Assembly (NCBI GenBank): GCA_013076295.1
Contig: RQOL01000658.1
Location: 558,001 to 622,000, forward strand
Length of the DNA stretch: 64,000 nt
DNA from: Sanderia malayensis
Taxonomy: Eukaryota; Cnidaria; Scyphozoa; Semaeostomeae; Pelagiidae
Reading direction: 5' to 3'
The notes under the pieces: generated by a model
The model's database searches: none
Told to the model about the DNA's origin: nothing
Seen by the model: only the letters and a program-made list of their open reading frames with translations
Position numbers and translations under genes: made by a program
Shown: in pieces, positions 40,101 to 51,936 of the stretch
Layout: each line of letters opens with the position of its first letter
Numbering within the stretch: position 1 is the first letter of the stretch

Positions 40101-43100
40101 CATGCATATACTTGTGCAGTGCTACATAGTACTTGTATAGTGTATTGTATAGTATATGGTACTTGTGTAGTACTATGTACATGTGCTATATACATTGGTA
40201 CCAGTGGCGCAGTGCAGTGGTACCATACCAACACAAACTCTTCTTGGATTTGCAAATAAAGAAACGCCAGCCTCCAAACTTTGTTATCAAGTAAGATGTA
40301 ATGAAGTATTCCTGATAAAACTTATGCTTTAAGTATATATAAATTTACCTGCAATACAATGCAATACAGTGCAATACAAACTAATACAGTGCAATACAAT
40401 GCATTACAGTGCAATACAATGCAATATAATGCAATATGCAATGCAGTGCAATACAATGTAATACAGTGCAATACAGTTCAATACAATGCAATACAATGTC
40501 ATACAGTGCAATGCAATGCAATGCAATGCAATGTGATACAGTGCAATGCAATGCAATGCAATGCAATACGATGCAATACAGTGCAATGCCATCTATTCGT
40601 GTCTTTTTCCGATTGCAGCCTATCAAGAATCACAATCCATGGGCATTCCTGTATTTCTTCTCATTTCTTTTGATCGCTGGTTTTGTTGTCATCAACATGG
40701 TTGTCGGTGTTATTATTGATAACTTCCATCGATGTCGAATCGAAATAGAGGCAATTGATGGAATTCAGAAACACGTGACCACTAAACAGGAGCATATACT
40801 TGATGGTATGTTGTTGTTGTTGTTGTATTTGGATGTGTTTATTTTGATAATTGTGTCACTCTTTATGCGCCCGTTCATTTGCTACGAACATAAAGGTGGC
40901 TCAAAGACCAAAAACCAGACCGTTTCACTATTGGGTCTTACCTCTGTGTTTGTGAAAATCATGTAACTAAAAAGGCTTAATGACTATGCAAATGTTTTTA
41001 TCCATGAAAAACCCCGAAACCTTTCTTGAAGTGTCACAGAATTGGTGCACAATGTGTGCATTGCAAATTCTCTTTTTACTGTTTTGCAAATTTTAGTTTT
41101 TACTTTAGTAATTTTTCTTTAATAATGTTTTACGTTTGCCACCTTGCTTGCCACTCTCATAATTGTCAGAGGCTAGTATCACTTCTTATTAGTAAAACAG
41201 CTTTTCCGATTGCAAATTCAATCCTAAATCAATAACAATCAAGTAATCATTATCACGTAACCATAAAGTAATCATAATCAATTAATCACAATCAATTAAT
41301 CATAATCAATTAATCATAATCAATCAATCATATCAACTGCTCAATAATGATTTTCCTGATCATTACTCGTCTTCCAGCCGTAATGTTGTCTCTTATGTGC
41401 AGGTGTTGGCGATGAGAGCTCTGGTTCACGTTTAACCGATCCTAATTTCTTGCAAACTTCTAATGAATCCTTATATAAGGGAGACAATGATGATAGACAA
41501 GAGACCGATAGCTTGTCTGATGATGGTAGAAACAGTACGTAGTGTGTGTTATTACAAGCTGTATTACAATACGCATGCACACTACATATACATCTTATTT
41601 CATAAAACATGATTAATGATAATCGAATTTTTAGGATATCATTTTTTGCTCAAGTAAATTTTATTTTTGTTCTTTTTTTTGTTTTGTTTTCAATTTCATT
41701 TCATACATGGAAGTGAAACGTTTGAGAAACACGAGTCAAATAGCTCGTGCTGTTAGTCAATGAATCATTGTTTGGGTTCATCCAAAAAGCAACACGGGCT
41801 GAAACAACGCAACATTCAATGTGTAACGTAATGTATATTTAATGTCAACTTGTGCTCGTAATTATGCATGATCTAATGCTCTTCTTGCATTTCCTTCTAG
41901 GCAGCATCAACGATTCTTTGTTTGACACGTTTCCTCTTTGGCGAAGACTACTATATACAGTTGTAACTCATTACAAATTTGACATTATGATTGCAACTGT
42001 CATTGGATTAAATGTCTTGTTCATGGCCATTGAGTATTACAAAATGCCTTACGTAAGAATTGTATTTACCTTCTGATATTTTCACCTCAGGTGTTATTCT
42101 AAGCAAAATTTCCAACTCCAGTTGAAAATAGGATTATTTCATAATTGCCTCTGCTTCGCTTAGAAAAGCAACTTTTGGCCGGACAATTTGGTGAAAGTTT
42201 AGTTTTCCATATCCAGGGATTTGGATTTCCAACTCCACAAAATTTTTTCCAACCCCAGGAAACCACCAGCAAATCCAACTTAGAATTTCACGTCTTCATT
42301 GGGCAACCCCTTTAATTTCATGCCAAAATAGAAATTTCGAAGTGACAATTATAATATGGCTATGGGATTGCTTTATAGCCTATCTAATCAGACACCAGCT
42401 ACTAATGGCAAATTGACGGTATGCCAATTTTAATGTCATTTCTTTATCACTTGAAGGAGTTGATGCAATTTCTAAAGATATCCAACTATGTCTTTACTGG
42501 CATCTTTATATTGGAAGCAGCAATGAAGATGCTTGCCTTTGGCATTCGAACATTCTTCTCCGAAAGGTAGGTAGCTAAACTTCAACCAGAACTCTTTAAT
42601 TTTTTCTTGATATTTCTTAAAACCATTAATTATTGAGCGTAGTGAAAACATGTTTGTTATGTAAGAGAGTTTGCATTACATTAAAAAAGCTTCTTTGGTA
42701 AAGAACAATAGCTGTGTCCTTTGGTATCTATGACCATCACTAACAGGTATGTCACATAGCTGCAATGTTTTTTAACAAAGGACAATTTTATCATTTTCAG
42801 ATGGAATCAATTGGATGTAATCATTGTAATTCTCTCGATTATTGGCATTGTTCTGGAAGAGCTTAATGAAAGTCTACCAATCAATCCAACAATAATACGA
42901 ATAATGAGAGTGCTCAGAATAACACGAGGTAACAAAGTATTTTTTTCTTACTTGCCAGCACATCTAATGCAAGCATTTAGCAAGTGTGGTTTGCAAAATT
43001 TGTGAGCAATATTTCACTCAATTTCAAAATTTGAAGTTTTTAAAGTTTTACTTCCATGGATGATATGTAACTTCGTGCTATTGCATCTTGGGCAGCTGAT

Positions 43101-45389
43101 GTTTGCGCATAACTTTCGCCATCAGGTTGCTTTACCTGAAGCTGTGAAGGAAAATTTTCAAAATGTAGCATGTTTTGCAACAGATCGTTTGTATTGCCAA
43201 AATGCCTGGTATGAACTTTTAACATTGTAAACATTGTTGACATTGTTAATTTCTGTTTAGTTCTGAAGATATTGAGATCGGCTGATGGGATTCAGAAGTT
43301 GCTCAACTGTCTCGCCGAAGCTCTGCCGCAGGTACGCAATATTTTTCATGCCACTGTCTTATTCTTATCCGACGTCAACCTTGCAAGCTTTGAAGCCATG
43401 AAGCGATTATATAAAGGTACATTTTCACCTTCATATAATGAATTGGTATTTTGCATTGCCAAATTTCTATTTGCAGGTTGGCAACTTATCGATGCTCTTT
43501 CTATTATTGTTTTTTATCTTCTCGTCTCTTGGTATGGAGCTCTTTGGCAAATTAGGTAAGAATTGAAATAAAAGATAAGAAATTTTATTTCAATGTCATT
43601 CACTTCATAGTAATTGGCATTTTTCACAACATTGGACAATAGTCCTGGGACACACTTCCTTCAAAAATTCTTGTCTGAGAAAAGAACATGGAAAATATCT
43701 ACAAATTCCATTTGCATGGTGACTACAAGGAACTGATTGATAGAACAGCATTGTTTTAGGGCGAGTGGGGGGGGGGGGGGGATAAAAAGCCTGCGAAGAA
43801 GGAAGTTCGCGGGTCGATGGCAAATGAAGCTCATTACTTGCATTGCCTCATAATGAAAATATTTTACAGCATTGGAGCTGTAGTATGTGTTCCATTTTGT
43901 GATGCTAAGCAAGCAATACCTTGCATTTTACTCTCAGATACAGATGGTACTCAATTGTACCCATTTTGTAGACTGCAGTCGAGATGTTTGCAATGGCCTG
44001 AACAGGCACGCGAATTTCCAAGACTTTGGCCATGCCATGCTCACTTTATTCAGAATTTCAACTGGAGATAGTTGGAGTGGAATCATGAGGGTTGGTTTCT
44101 TTAAATTTCTTTTTTCGTTTTCATAATCTTTCTCCAAAAACGACTTCTACAACAAAATAAGGTCACAAAGAGTTGGTTTTCAATGTGAGAATCTTGCATA
44201 CAAGAGCATTTACATCAAGGTTCTACTTCATTGCAAAATTCTATATTTTGTTATTTTTTTATGTTCAAAGGATACCCTGAACACGAAGATCTGTACACAG
44301 GACTGCGCCATGCTATACTGGGTTACACCAATATACTTTGCCTTCTTCGTTCTTTCCACGCAATTTGTATTAGTCAATGTTGTAGTCGCTGTCTTGATGA
44401 AGCAGCTCGAAGATTCTAAAGACGACGGCAGCACGAGTAGTAGCAGGGGCTTGTCAGATTTAAGTGACGAATATGCAAGGGAAGAAAGTGATAGACAGCT
44501 CGAAGGAGAAGAAGATAATAGATGCTTCGAAGGTGAAGAAGATAATAGATGCTTCGAAGGTGAAGACGATAACAAACAATTTGATAATGAAGAAGATAAC
44601 AGACAACTTCAAGAAAAGGATGTTGAAAGACGATTTAGAAATGAGAAAGATGATAAAGTTAACTCGAAAACCAGTAATAATGGAGGGAAATTGAGTGGAA
44701 ACTGTAAATCTGGTGCAGAACAGGACTATGAAGACAATTCATTGCAACGTGGTAGTGAAATTTGTTTCGACGGAATGGCATATTCAAGAGATTGCCGTGA
44801 AAGGTCAGATACGTTCGTCAAGCAAGAAACCCAGGAGACCTTAGTTGAAAATGAAAATCCGTCAGAACAAAGAATTAATAATACTGTAATAGTAGTATCA
44901 CCAAGTCATGATATGAAAAATCAAACGAACAGTAGCAAACAAGATCCATTTTGTCGAAACTCATTGCAGGCTGCTGCAAGAGTGAACGATAGCTACCAAG
45001 ACAATCCAGAACATTGTAAAGAGATTGAACAAACAGACGACAAGAACTGTCGCAGCATGCCTGATATATCATTGCACATACCGCACCATGTTGATAAAGC
45101 ATTTGATGATACATCGCTATCAATGACATGTTTAAATCAGACGATACCACAAGTCAGTAGTAATGCCAATGCCTTCTCACTAATGAGGACGCATAAGAGT
45201 GATCATGAACTGGCACTATTCTCTCGCAGGCGATCGAGTTGTAAAGTTGCCCCAATTCAAGAAACATCCATCAATATGGTAGCGATAATAAATCATCCCA
45301 AGCAAGATAGTCCTCGATTAACTATCAGCTCCATATCAGCAGAAAGTCACTCTGAAGACAACAGAGCGAATAGGGATGTTCACTTATGA
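28112..45389 (+). CDS. T-type voltage-gated calcium channel alpha-1 subunit (Cav3)
   Basis: Low-voltage-activated Ca2+ channel of the plasma membrane, about 2,080 residues. Exons: 28112-28341, 29606-29857, 30496-30591, 30989-31157, 31522-31810, 31906-31998, 32267-33331, 33662-33813, 33915-34203, 34383-34541, 35794-35856, 36989-37341, 37481-37580, 37799-37890, 38105-38228, 38315-38383, 38787-38971, 39130-39256, 39496-39618, 39856-39945, 40619-40805, 41403-41538, 41905-42052, 42457-42566, 42801-42928, 43261-43331, 43477-43555, 43938-44090, 44271-45389. Four S4 helices are readable ([63 protein letters not shown]). Pore motifs TLEGW (31915), TQEEW (34389), TKDGW (39883) and TGDSW (44061) give the E-E-D-D ring that marks Cav3, against E-E-E-E in Cav1/2. 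No IQ motif was seen in the tail, as expected for Cav3. An acceptor at 28076 implies an upstream untranslated exon. Phase fails between 43555 and 43938: a missed microexon or an indel. The donor at 44091 (GTTGGT) is weak. Confidence 0.95.
29117..29291. mobile_element. Pogo/Tigger-like MITE, copy 2
   Basis: A 175-bp element flanked by TA (29115-29116 and 29292-29293). The left end CAGTAGAGTCCCGCTATATC and the reverse complement of the right end, CAGTCAAATCTCGTTATCTC, are both followed by GAAC. It has no coding capacity. It lies in the first coding-region intron of the channel gene and is the best-preserved of three copies. Confidence 0.8.
30246..30347. mobile_element. AAGCGCC-type MITE, copy 1
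   Basis: About 100 bp with inverted AATAAGCGCC / GGCGCTTATT words and a right end GGAAATGCGGTA, whose reverse complement (TACCGCATTTCC) parallels the TACCGTAATGCTT end of 34726-34825. It lies in a Cav3 intron. The left border is uncertain. Confidence 0.5.
32267..33331 (+). other. Cav3 exon: IS6, gating brake and His/Asp-rich I-II linker
   Basis: The largest internal exon. It begins with the end of segment IS6 ([19 protein letters not shown]) and the helix-loop-helix region that acts as the gating brake in Cav3. A basic cluster follows ([16 protein letters not shown]), then a histidine tract at 32612-32650 (seven His, Phe, five His) with more His and Cys behind it. Vertebrate Cav3.1 and Cav3.2 also carry poly-His in this linker. 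Near the end, GAT repeats at about 33130-33200 code for an almost pure Asp/Glu run, followed by segment IIS1 ([20 protein letters not shown]). Confidence 0.9.
34726..34825. mobile_element. AAGCGCC-type MITE, copy 2
   Basis: A 100-bp element from TACCGTAATGCTTCTATTAA to GAAGCATTACCGTA, with near-perfect inverted ends and internal GCGCCCC / GGGCGTTTAAT words. A second fragment of its left end, TACCGTAATGCTTCTATTAA plus GCGCCC, lies at 34671-34696, so the end is duplicated together with the flanking word GTATATGAG. It sits in a Cav3 intron. Confidence 0.6.
35158..35440. repeat. Dispersed TE relic, copy B
   Basis: Homologous to 13404-13760. Starts with a G-run and CCCCACCAGACCC. On the minus strand 35264-35461 is an open frame of 65 codons including [19 protein letters not shown]; a similar but broken reading exists in copy A. 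It is therefore likely a fragment of a transposon coding region. The family was not identified. It lies in a Cav3 intron. Confidence 0.5.
38622..38751. repeat. 65-bp tandem duplication
   Basis: GCCATATTTCTGACCTGCAC begins two adjacent copies at 38622 and 38687 that match along about 65 bp with a few changes. It is in the Cav3 intron before the exon at 38787. Confidence 0.85.
40348..40590. repeat. Five/ten-base satellite (TGCAA/TACAR) next to a Cav3 exon
   Basis: About 240 bp built from the pentamers TGCAA and TACAG/TACAA/TGCAA in alternation. It ends only about 28 bp before the exon starting at 40619, so it lies where the branch point and polypyrimidine tract are expected. Long open frames across it on both strands are artefacts of the repeat. 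Confidence 0.9.
41269..41335. repeat. AATCAATTAATCAT tandem repeat
   Basis: Imperfect repeats of AATCAATTAATCATA in the Cav3 intron before the exon at 41403. Confidence 0.8.
44502..44609 (+). repeat. 27-bp coding repeat in the Cav3 C-tail
   Basis: Four units of nine codons ([36 protein letters not shown]) in frame in the last exon, soon after segment IVS6. They make a highly acidic cytoplasmic stretch. The first two units are identical in protein and nearly so in DNA, so the array is young. Confidence 0.9.
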
Positions 45390-48300
45390 AATGAGTCCTT
45401 GTGTGAGCGATGTCAAACGAAATCTGGCCAATCTATCAGATGACTGGGGTTGCTTTGATTTGGGGTTGCTGGGGTTTTTATAATTACATCGATCAAGGAT
45501 GGACAATTGAACCACACGCATGATATATTCATCCCAACCCAACTGCTTTGCTTGTCTCAAGTCCTGGCTATTTAACAATCTGATAGATTCGTGGGTATAA
45601 GAAACGATATTGCCAACCAATTGCCAACATCATGTTTGCTCTTCTTTGGGGGGGGGGGGGGGGGAGGAGGGATTTGCTTCAACCTTCAGCTGTATTACTA
45701 AGATAGACAACAAACAAAGTTAGATAAGATTGTATTGGGAAAATAGTTTTCAATAATAGTGTGTGTTTCAAAAGTTCAATACTCTTCTTCCAAATAATCA
45801 GCTCTGTGTGTGTTTTATATAAAGAAGCCCCAATCAGTGCCAATTTTAAATGCCATAAATTTCATATTTTAGACAACCAGGGTAATCATATATATTTTCA
45901 CAAAGCTGATCATTTGGAAGGATATGCGGACTTGTAAGTTTATATAGAAAAGAGTGATGTATTTATTTTTTAAATTTTTTATTTGCAAATTGTGATTTCA
46001 TCTTTTCACTAAAACTCTGTAGCTATTAGATACTAGACGGTATATTACTTGGTTCATTACTAGGTGATAATAATGCTGGAATGAAAGCAAGGATTCTTTT
46101 TATCACGGAGAAATAATTTAGAAAAGTATAAAGCCATATTTCTGAGTTGTACATAGACTCACTACATTACATCCCAGTGCCTCGCTGGCAACTCGCTCAA
46201 CACAAGGGACTTCTGGATTTACTATTCAAAAGCTGGCAAAACATTAGAGCCTCGCTCTCATGTAATGCTGCATAAATAAATGTTGGAAAATGCCCGGGAG
46301 GACTCGAAAATGTCAATGTTTTGCTTGTCAATCTTTCTTTGAAACGAAAGAAGGAAATGGTTGCATGTCGAAATTGTTTTCCTTGAAAGTATAGAAACAG
46401 GTAAGTTTCATTTTAGTATCCAATTTAGTTCTTTTTGGATTTTGCAAATTACAGGAGGTTGTTTAACTTGGCTTCATTAGGTAGGATAAATACATAGATT
46501 TGAGTTATTTTATCAACAATGAAAAGTAATTATTTTCATTGTTACGTTCACAGATTAAATCCAAGATGTATGGTCAGCTGAAGGATGAAGACTAGTATTT
46601 AACAGTAATTTTACTGAACCTTAATTTCAGACTTTACCTCAACTTTCTCAAGGAGCGAGAAAAACGAGTGAGGCACAGGGATGCAATGTAGTGAGTCCAG
46701 TGTTGGCTCCTTTGAAAACGGTCAGCGGTCATAAAATTTCAAACAATAGCAATCGATCCCACAATGCCATTTTGAACAATATAAATTTTGAGTTTCAGAA
46801 CACGTGCAGCCTCTCCGAAACACGCCACCCAAGGCGAAGGTATTTGAGAAGAAGCAAGCGTATTTCAAATGCTGTAAGTGGTACATGAATTTCTGCTTTT
46901 TATTTTATTATAACTCTTCGAATGTTGAAATAATGGTCTCATAGTTACCATTAAACATCATTAAACTACGCTGTGCATAAGATATTTTCGTGATGATTGT
47001 TTTAACTGCGATGAAATTGGATTCAGGTTTTCTGATCATGCTTCCAGAAGTTTTATTTCTTTAATTTACTACTTTCTGACTCGAAAATCAGTGATTAAAG
47101 CTTAACTTGTTGATTAAATATTAAAGTGTACTTTCAAATAAATGGCTATATCGTTGAAACCTTCCCTGATGTCTTAAAAAGTTAAAAAACTACCCGCCCT
47201 TCTTTAGGCCTAGCAATTCTAAACTTCATCTGCAGTTGCTGTAGCTTGATGATGACGAAGATGACGAGACTGAATGCAATTCTGATTAGTTTGTGCGGCG
47301 TTTTGTTGTACGGGCTGTTGTCAGATTTGTGAGCTTTGATGCTAATCGAGGCATTTGTCTGAAAGCTTGAAAAGCAGGAAAACACACGTGCTTTGAAACA
47401 TCCCATCTTTGGGGCTTGTGAATTTGGTTTTAAACATTTGCACGTGGCTCTTATTCTTACTTTTGATTTTAGGTGTCGACATTTAATTCTGTATCATAGC
47501 CAAGCTGGCTAGTTTATAATAAAGTAAGCATTTTGCCATTTGGAAATTGCCTGATAATAATCTTTTTTTGTGTGGTGATGACATTTATTTTGACTAGAGT
47601 CTCTGAAAATCTTTGCTGAGACAACCCTTGGCTGTCTGAACACTGGAATATATTTAACGTATCTCTGCTTGTGTTAGCTTTTTTAGCATTTGTTAAGAAA
47701 TTTGTGTTTTTCTTTCAGTAATTCTTTTGGTCTGTCATGATCTAAAGAACATGATGTGCTTGAAGAATCCCTGCTTGGTAAGTTTTGGTGCTTGTTGGTC
47801 AAAATGCTTGAAGCAACAAAATTGATGAATACCTTACTTCTGACACCTCTTGTGGGAGTGGCGATTTTATCGACCACAGTGAACGTAGCTTATTTCTGAT
47901 TTGTTGCTCCATCTATCTCCTGTGCCTTCACTAATGTTTTTTATTTTTCTCATCTATTCTATATAATTGGTGTTATGTTTCAGGTGTGGAAGTTGCAGAA
48001 GTGGCTTGTTCTGCAGTAAATTCATCAGAAAGCTCTTGATGTCTACCAGAATTCCAGGTTAGCATCCATACAGCTTTTTTAGAGTTTTTGTAGTTTATTC
48101 TCCATAGGAAGAGCAAACATGAAGTTTCTGGAGGTGATGTCAATTTTTTCCCCATCATATCGACAATGATGATAATGTGCTGAATTTATTGCCAGTACAG
48201 TCTGATCCAGCAATTTCAAACTTTGCTTGTTTCTTTTTTGATTTCACTTGATATATTTCTACTATTTTGTCTGGTTTTAATGACGGGTCATTTTTTATTC

Positions 48301-50696
48301 TTCAAGATGATGGTGCTCTTTTCTCAAGATAATTGGTTTTTCTATCAAATTCCAAGGTACCACTTGTAAGTACATTGCTTTTATTATTGCATATTTTATA
48401 ATTGCAATAGCGTTGATGAATGTGGGTATGCCAGTTCTGCTGCTGATGTTCACTGATGTGTACCTCCCACCTTTTTATCTGAGCTTATTAGCATCTTGGT
48501 TAATCATTATGTTTGTTTGTTGTCTGTACTTGTTGCTAACTGTCTTTTTTTTGCTTTGCTATAGATTTGTTGAATCTGGTTGGTTGAAGCTACTGAGAGA
48601 GTTGTAGTAAGTAATTTTAATTCATTATTTTGATGTTTCAATGTTTTCTTTTAGTCAATGATGTTTAGTTATCCCTGTCTTAGTGATAAATGCTGAGATT
48701 TCACGTCAGGCTGAGACTAAAAGTTTTCATCTTGTTATTTCTTCGTTCATTGTTTTAATAATCTTGGGTTTAACTTTTCTGTGTATTTGTTGCAGAACCC
48801 TATAGCCCATTGAAGAAAAGCAGTTGCCTTTGTTCTATTGTTTGTTTTCACTTAAGGTGGGTTGGAAAAGAATTTCTTTAGTTTTTTTCTTTGATTGCCA
48901 AATGATGATGTATCCCAATATTCGCAGTTTCCACCAGATGACACGAGTGTCTAAATGATGGTTTATCCTTCCTTGGATGTCTGATGGCTATCCTAAAAGG
49001 CCTTATGCTCGGTTCTTCCATAATCCAGAATGTATCATCTCATTCTTTTATTTATTTTGTTGCAGGTTTCAATTTTTGATCTTGAAGAGGATTGAAATCT
49101 TGGAATAATTTGTTATTTTTTGTTTATTTCATCACCTTGTGACTTTTGTGACTTTTGCGTTATTTCTGTAAAGTTTGTGCAATTATTGTTGTGAATCTGT
49201 TTTTGTGGCTACATAATAATGTGAAGTGTTCATTTTTTGGTTATTTGTTTAAAATGAATTTGAATGGGTTTGGTTTCAATGATAATTGTGAAACTTTCAA
49301 CGTTTGTTTTTCATTCATGCTCTGCTGGATTTGTTTTTCTTTGAAGTGTTTCATGTACTTGAGTTTAATCCCTTTTGAGTAGCAAACAATTGTTAATTCC
49401 CTTCCCAAGTTGTGAATGGTGCCAAATAGTAAGCTTTATTTTGATTATATCAGTTTATGATAGCTTACTGTGTATTCAAGGCATACGAAGGATGCATAGT
49501 GTACGACTACCCGCTTGGGTTTATCCAGTCAAAGTTATGTGTAAAATGAGCAGGAGCTCTGCTAGTGGTCATATGGTGCAGTGCCACCTCTCACTTGCGA
49601 AGGTGCTTTTGCATGTGTTGGAAGGAAGACAGACACAGAATGAGATCACAGTAACAGGGAAGAAAGTCAAAACAAAGAAGCTGAGTTGAAAAGACAATTT
49701 CCCAGGATTTTTCATTTGTCAGCAATTGCAAACTGCATTCTTTTTGGATCAAAGACATTTTCTTGCCTGACAAATAATGGAAAAATCGTGAATTAATGGA
49801 CAGACAATCGACATTACATTGGGCCTAGATCCCATAGAAGTTGAACTAGGCTTACGCCTTGCTTCCTTTTTCTGAATGGCGATTTGGTTCTTTGATAAGT
49901 AATAACTTGGTAAGTTATTTTACTTCACAGGTTACCTTTAGATGCTACTAGCCATCAATGTTGAGATACTGCATAGTTTAATGTCTCCATTTCACTTTAT
50001 TGTTAAAAGCATGCCACGCCCCCATTTTGTTACACACCATTACCCCTTTTGTCCACGTGTCGAATTGTGGCTTGGCTTGTCTTGTGTTCTTCTCCTGTTT
50101 TCTGTTATGCTGCTTATTTTATAATCCATTGGTGCACTGACCCAGTCTGCTGGTGTGCCCCCTCTTAAACATATTACAACCAAAGCAAAGATTTGATTCC
50201 CATCCTTCGCCCCCAAACCAATTTACCCCAATCTCTGCTCAATTTGCCCTCATTTAGCCAATCTTTTCAGCAATCAATACCAAGGCTGGAAATGACACAA
50301 GATTTTAGCAATGTATTAAGCAATATTCGTTCACAATTTATGGTGATGTCAAGACAGTACATGCAGCAAGGCCTATGTGTTGTATTCATTGATGGCAGTG
50401 GAGTATATGTAGCCATGCCAAGGTAGTTTATGTAATGAGATCAAGACAGTACAAGCAAAATTAAAGTAATATATGCAGAGTTATGTTGAAGTAGTACATG
50501 CCACAACAAGATCAGGGCAGTATATGCAAAAAACCAAAGGCAGTCTATGCAATAATGTCATGACAATTTGCATTGAGGTCTAAGTTGCCTATTTAGTGAG
50601 CTCCAGACAATCTACTTGGTCTTATGTAGACAATGCATGACATCATAGATTGCCAATATGTAAACACAATCAAGAGCCTTTTGTGCTTCATTCTAG
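45390..50696. other. Mostly non-coding interval between Cav3 and the ENDOV copies
   Basis: Begins with the Cav3 3' untranslated region, in which a G-run lies at about 45648-45664; ATAAATAAAT near 46273 is one possible polyadenylation region. Several short splice-flanked segments are present (for example donor GTAAGT at 46401 and acceptor TTTCAG at 47983) but only 46631-46873 has a substantial open frame. From about 50340 to 50600 the phrase RAGRCAGTAYATGCAA recurs irregularly. I looked for the N-terminal exon of ENDOV here and did not find it. Confidence 0.5.
46631..46873 (+). other. Candidate coding exon, unidentified
   Basis: A 243-nt segment (81 codons) open throughout in its first frame, between acceptor TTAATTTCAG and donor GTAAGT. 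The encoded peptide is basic near its end (RRRYLRRSKRISNA). No family recognised. An 18-base word in it (starting CGATCCCACAATGCC, 46754) recurs at 53399 inside ENDOV copy A with the same reading (RSHNAI). Its neighbouring exons are unknown, so it may also be a pseudogene fragment or chance. Confidence 0.35.
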
Positions 50697-51500
50697 GTTG
50701 TCTACAAGGAATGTTCATTGGTTCATCTGAGTGCACCATATATACCAGAGTATCTTGCCTTTCGCGAAGCATTCTTCTTTCAAGATGCATTCAACAAATT
50801 AAAAGAATCTAATCCAGAATTTTTACCTCAGGTAATGACCATCACTTTATACTCAAACCAAATTGACTTTTTTCTTTTGCTATTCTCTACTTGGTCAAGT
50901 TTAATTTGGAGAATCCAATTCCAAGCCTTGGTACAGTTTATTACAGTTTATTACAATAGAGTTACAACAGGAACTTTTCTAGGTTTTGCTAATTGATGGA
51001 AATGGGATACGGCATCCAAGAGGTACTTTCTAAGTTCAAAATGCAGTCTTTGCATAATATGTATGTATGCAAATGCATGTCATAAACAGTGAATAATGTT
51101 TTATAAAGCTTTATATATCCACAAGTTAGCCTTAATGAATTTTTACTTGGAGTCAAAGCAATCATTTGTTTGCCACTTTTTTCCTGATATCAATCTTTCT
51201 CCATTAATTACCAGGCTCATTCTTCTTAGTCTGAAATGCTACTTCTTAGGTGATTTTTATCTTATTGCTGCAGGTTTTGGAATTGCAAGCCATGTTGGGG
51301 TGCTTCTTGATCTGCCAACTATTGGTGTCGCAAAGCATCTTTTCCACGTTGATGGTTTGGAGAAAAGCAAAGAACATAAAAAGAAGGTAAAAAAACTTTG
51401 CAAACTACTCTCCTATTTATCAAATTGAACATCGTCTTTTAACTCCATTGTGCTACTAGAAGTCTTCACGTTTTTGTTAGGTCAGCTATCAATATTACAT

Positions 51501-51936
51501 TACACATGTTTTTATAAGAAACCGCTCTATAAGAAACCCACTGGTAAAGGCAAAAATTTAAGAAATTTTCACTGGTAAATTAAAAAAATCACTAAGAAAC
51601 TATTCAATTTTTTATTCTTCTTTGAAACACAGAAGATAACCACTGTGCATGGTTTTACGCTGCACATTGTATCAATATCAATACCAGTGGAGTAGATATA
51701 ATGCTCATTGATTAACGTTAGATATACAACTATGTATATTAAATCGATTTTCCAGCCTAACCTTATTTTTCACTTGTCTTCAGACGTTTTTGATTCTATG
51801 CGTGCGTTTTTTCAAATATCCAATTAAGAAACTTTCAAGAAACGTTTACTGGTAAAATGTGTCCAAAAATGCCCTAAAATTAAGAAACTTTCACCGGTGA
51901 AGCTTCAGCCAGGTTTTTTATAAAATAAAAAACGTC
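51501..51936. mobile_element. Probable MITE present only in duplication unit A
   Basis: Unit B lacks these roughly 436 bp at the matching point. The left part contains TTTTTATAAGAAACC and the right end, in reverse complement, TTTTATAAAAAACC, so the ends are inverted repeats. Inside, the words AAGAAACTTTCA and CACTGGTAAA recur in several places. It was either inserted after the duplication or lost from unit B. Confidence 0.5.

Noticed and set aside
40359..40673. Long open frames on both strands over 40.36-40.67 kb
   Set aside because: They are by-products of the pentamer repeat, which lacks stops in several frames.
47474..47500. GVDI reading that might be the missing first catalytic motif of ENDOV
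   Set aside because: The frame hits a stop right after these four residues and nothing around it resembles the rest of the N-terminal exon.
50378..50425. VFIDGSGVYVAMPR reading that resembles the ENDOV VLLIDGNGIRHPR exon
   Set aside because: No acceptor fits, it lies before the first ENDOV exon instead of after it, and the similarity is limited to a few residues.
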